A stretch of DNA of 6,996 nucleotides from JBBIWA01 sp037439425 (GTDB taxonomy: Bacteria; Acidobacteriota; Blastocatellia; RBC074), in NCBI GenBank assembly GCA_037439425.1, contig JBBIWA010000128.1:1-6996 (forward strand), in the 5' to 3' direction. This document shows, one piece after another, positions 6,631 through 6,996 of this stretch. How positions within the stretch are numbered: the first letter of the stretch is position 1; the number at the start of each line of letters is the position of its first letter. The translations under genes and the position numbers were made by a program. The notes below the pieces were generated by a model. That model had not been told where the DNA came from and ran no database searches. It saw nothing but the letters and a program-made list of their open reading frames with translations.

Positions 6631-6658
6631 CGCAATTCGCAATTCGCAATCCGAAATT
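6631..6658. repeat. 7-bp tandem repeat (CGCAATT, four units)
   Basis: CGCAATT, CGCAATT, CGCAATC and CGAAATT follow each other without gaps. The block sits between the two inverted REP-like copies. It is low in complexity and has no visible coding role. Confidence 0.7.
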
Positions 6659-6664
6659 CAAAGA

Positions 6665-6686
6665 GGAGTCTCACGATCCTTGCTAC
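6665..6686 (-). repeat. REP-like element, inverted partial copy lacking the hairpin
   Basis: The 22 bases GGAGTCTCACG-ATCCTTGCTAC match the arm of the copy at 6603-6624 at 20 positions, but the CCACGGC hairpin is missing. It looks like a remnant left by deletion or partial duplication. Confidence 0.6.
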
Positions 6687-6728
6687 TGTAACCGCGAATT
6701 GAGAGCGTTTAGGAAAAAACGCCGATGT

Positions 6729-6794
6729 TAGCCATAAACGTGAAACTCCACGGCGCAAGGCCGTGGCCTCTCAAAATGATCAAGCCCGCGTGTG
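6729..6794 (+). repeat. REP-like hairpin element, direct tandem copy 1
   Basis: The order is TAGCCA, AAACGTGAAACT, hairpin CCACGGC-gcaag-GCCGTGG (6748-6766), CCTCTCAAAAT, and a variable GC/T-rich end. The next unit starts exactly 66 bp later. The unit is much longer than a CRISPR repeat and its linker is short and similar between copies. Confidence 0.75.
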
Positions 6795-6862
6795 TAGCCA
6801 GAAACGTGAAACTCCACGGCACAAGGCCGTGGCCTCTCAAAATAATCCTGCCTGTTTGTGTG
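6795..6862 (+). repeat. REP-like hairpin element, direct tandem copy 2
   Basis: It is nearly identical to the preceding copy over its first 52 bases. The hairpin (6814-6832) keeps both arms, with only the loop changed to ACAAG, and the linker is 2 bp longer. Arm conservation with loop change points to a selected or recently copied structure. Confidence 0.75.
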
Positions 6863-6893
6863 TGGCCAGAAACGTGAAACTCCACGGCGTAAG
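6863..6893 (+). repeat. REP-like hairpin element, truncated copy 3
   Basis: The copy begins TGGCCAGAAACGTGAAACT and reaches CCACGGCGTAAG, then changes to unrelated sequence, so the right arm GCCGTGG is lost. A loose CGTGG at 6910-6914 could pair with CCACG at 6882-6886 over a long loop. Confidence 0.65.
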
Positions 6894-6972
6894 CTGATAT
6901 ATCACAACTCGTGGATGACCGCACTGTAAAGTGACCCGAGAGAACGCGACTCAGATCACCGGGCCTTCACGC

Positions 6973-6985
6973 TCTCGAATCGAGA
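6973..6985. repeat. 13-bp palindrome near the window end
   Basis: TCTCGA-A-TCGAGA is perfect around one central base. It is flanked by a direct repeat GCCTTCA at 6963-6969 and 6987-6993. It could be a binding site or part of a feature continuing outside the window; nothing in view decides this. Confidence 0.35.
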
Positions 6986-6996
6986 AGCCTTCAACT

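Larger units (their letters stand above)
6406..6996. other. Gene-free, repeat-rich tail of the window
   Basis: No convincing coding sequence is present on either strand in these 591 bases. The only sizeable minus-strand frame (6709-6924) simply translates the tandem repeats (a recurring RGHGLxPWSFTF unit). The stretch holds palindromes, a cluster of REP-like elements in both orientations and a short 7-bp tandem repeat, listed separately. Bases 6406-6526 and 6895-6970 show nothing I recognise. Confidence 0.7.

Noticed and set aside
6729..6893. Possible CRISPR array
   Set aside because: Only three copies, the repeated part is about 52 bp and linkers are short and similar rather than unique spacers. 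Inverted copies are nearby and no cas gene is visible.
6709..6924. Minus-strand 71-codon frame with repeated RGHGLxPWSFTF
   Set aside because: It is the translation of the tandem hairpin repeats; the protein repeat mirrors the DNA repeat and there is no ribosome binding site or known domain.
6970..6990. tRNA T-arm-like TCGAATC
   Set aside because: The surrounding bases form a simple palindrome; no acceptor, D or anticodon arm can be drawn.

Overview
The window is ordinary bacterial chromosome carrying five complete protein genes and one gene-free, repeat-rich tail. There is no rRNA, tRNA, integrase, transposase or CRISPR array. Secreted hydrolases with Sec-type signals, strong AGGAGG-type ribosome binding sites, moderately GC-rich coding sequence and several kinds of palindromic intergenic repeat would fit a soil or freshwater heterotroph. 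From the look of the proteins and repeats I lean towards Acidobacteriota (Blastocatellia-like), but this is an inference from memory and not proven by any marker gene here.

Layout: four genes lie on the minus strand and are read from about 5781 down to 1. They are a cytoplasmic winged-helix protein (5781-4945), an exported amidohydrolase of the YtcJ/amidohydrolase-3 type (4842-3022), an exported metallo-beta-lactamase-fold protein of the alkylsulfatase type (2921-1614), and an exported formylglycine-type sulfatase (1410-1). Gaps between them are about 102, 100 and 203 bp. Two of these gaps hold stable hairpins, so the genes may be separately controlled rather than one tight operon. A divergent plus-strand gene (5887-6405) encodes a WbuC-like cupin metalloprotein and shares a 105-bp intergenic region with the winged-helix gene.

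The three exported enzymes would all work outside the cytoplasm on small organic substrates. Two belong to unrelated sulfatase classes (class I formylglycine, class III zinc MBL), which suggests scavenging of sulfate esters, but the true substrates cannot be read from the sequence.

From 6406 to 6996 no gene is visible. This part holds a cluster of REP-like hairpin elements: one full inverted copy, one inverted hairpin-less copy, two direct tandem copies and one copy that breaks off in its hairpin. It also holds a 7-bp tandem repeat and two further palindromes. The cluster is the most unusual thing in the window. I did not find a convincing new multi-gene system.
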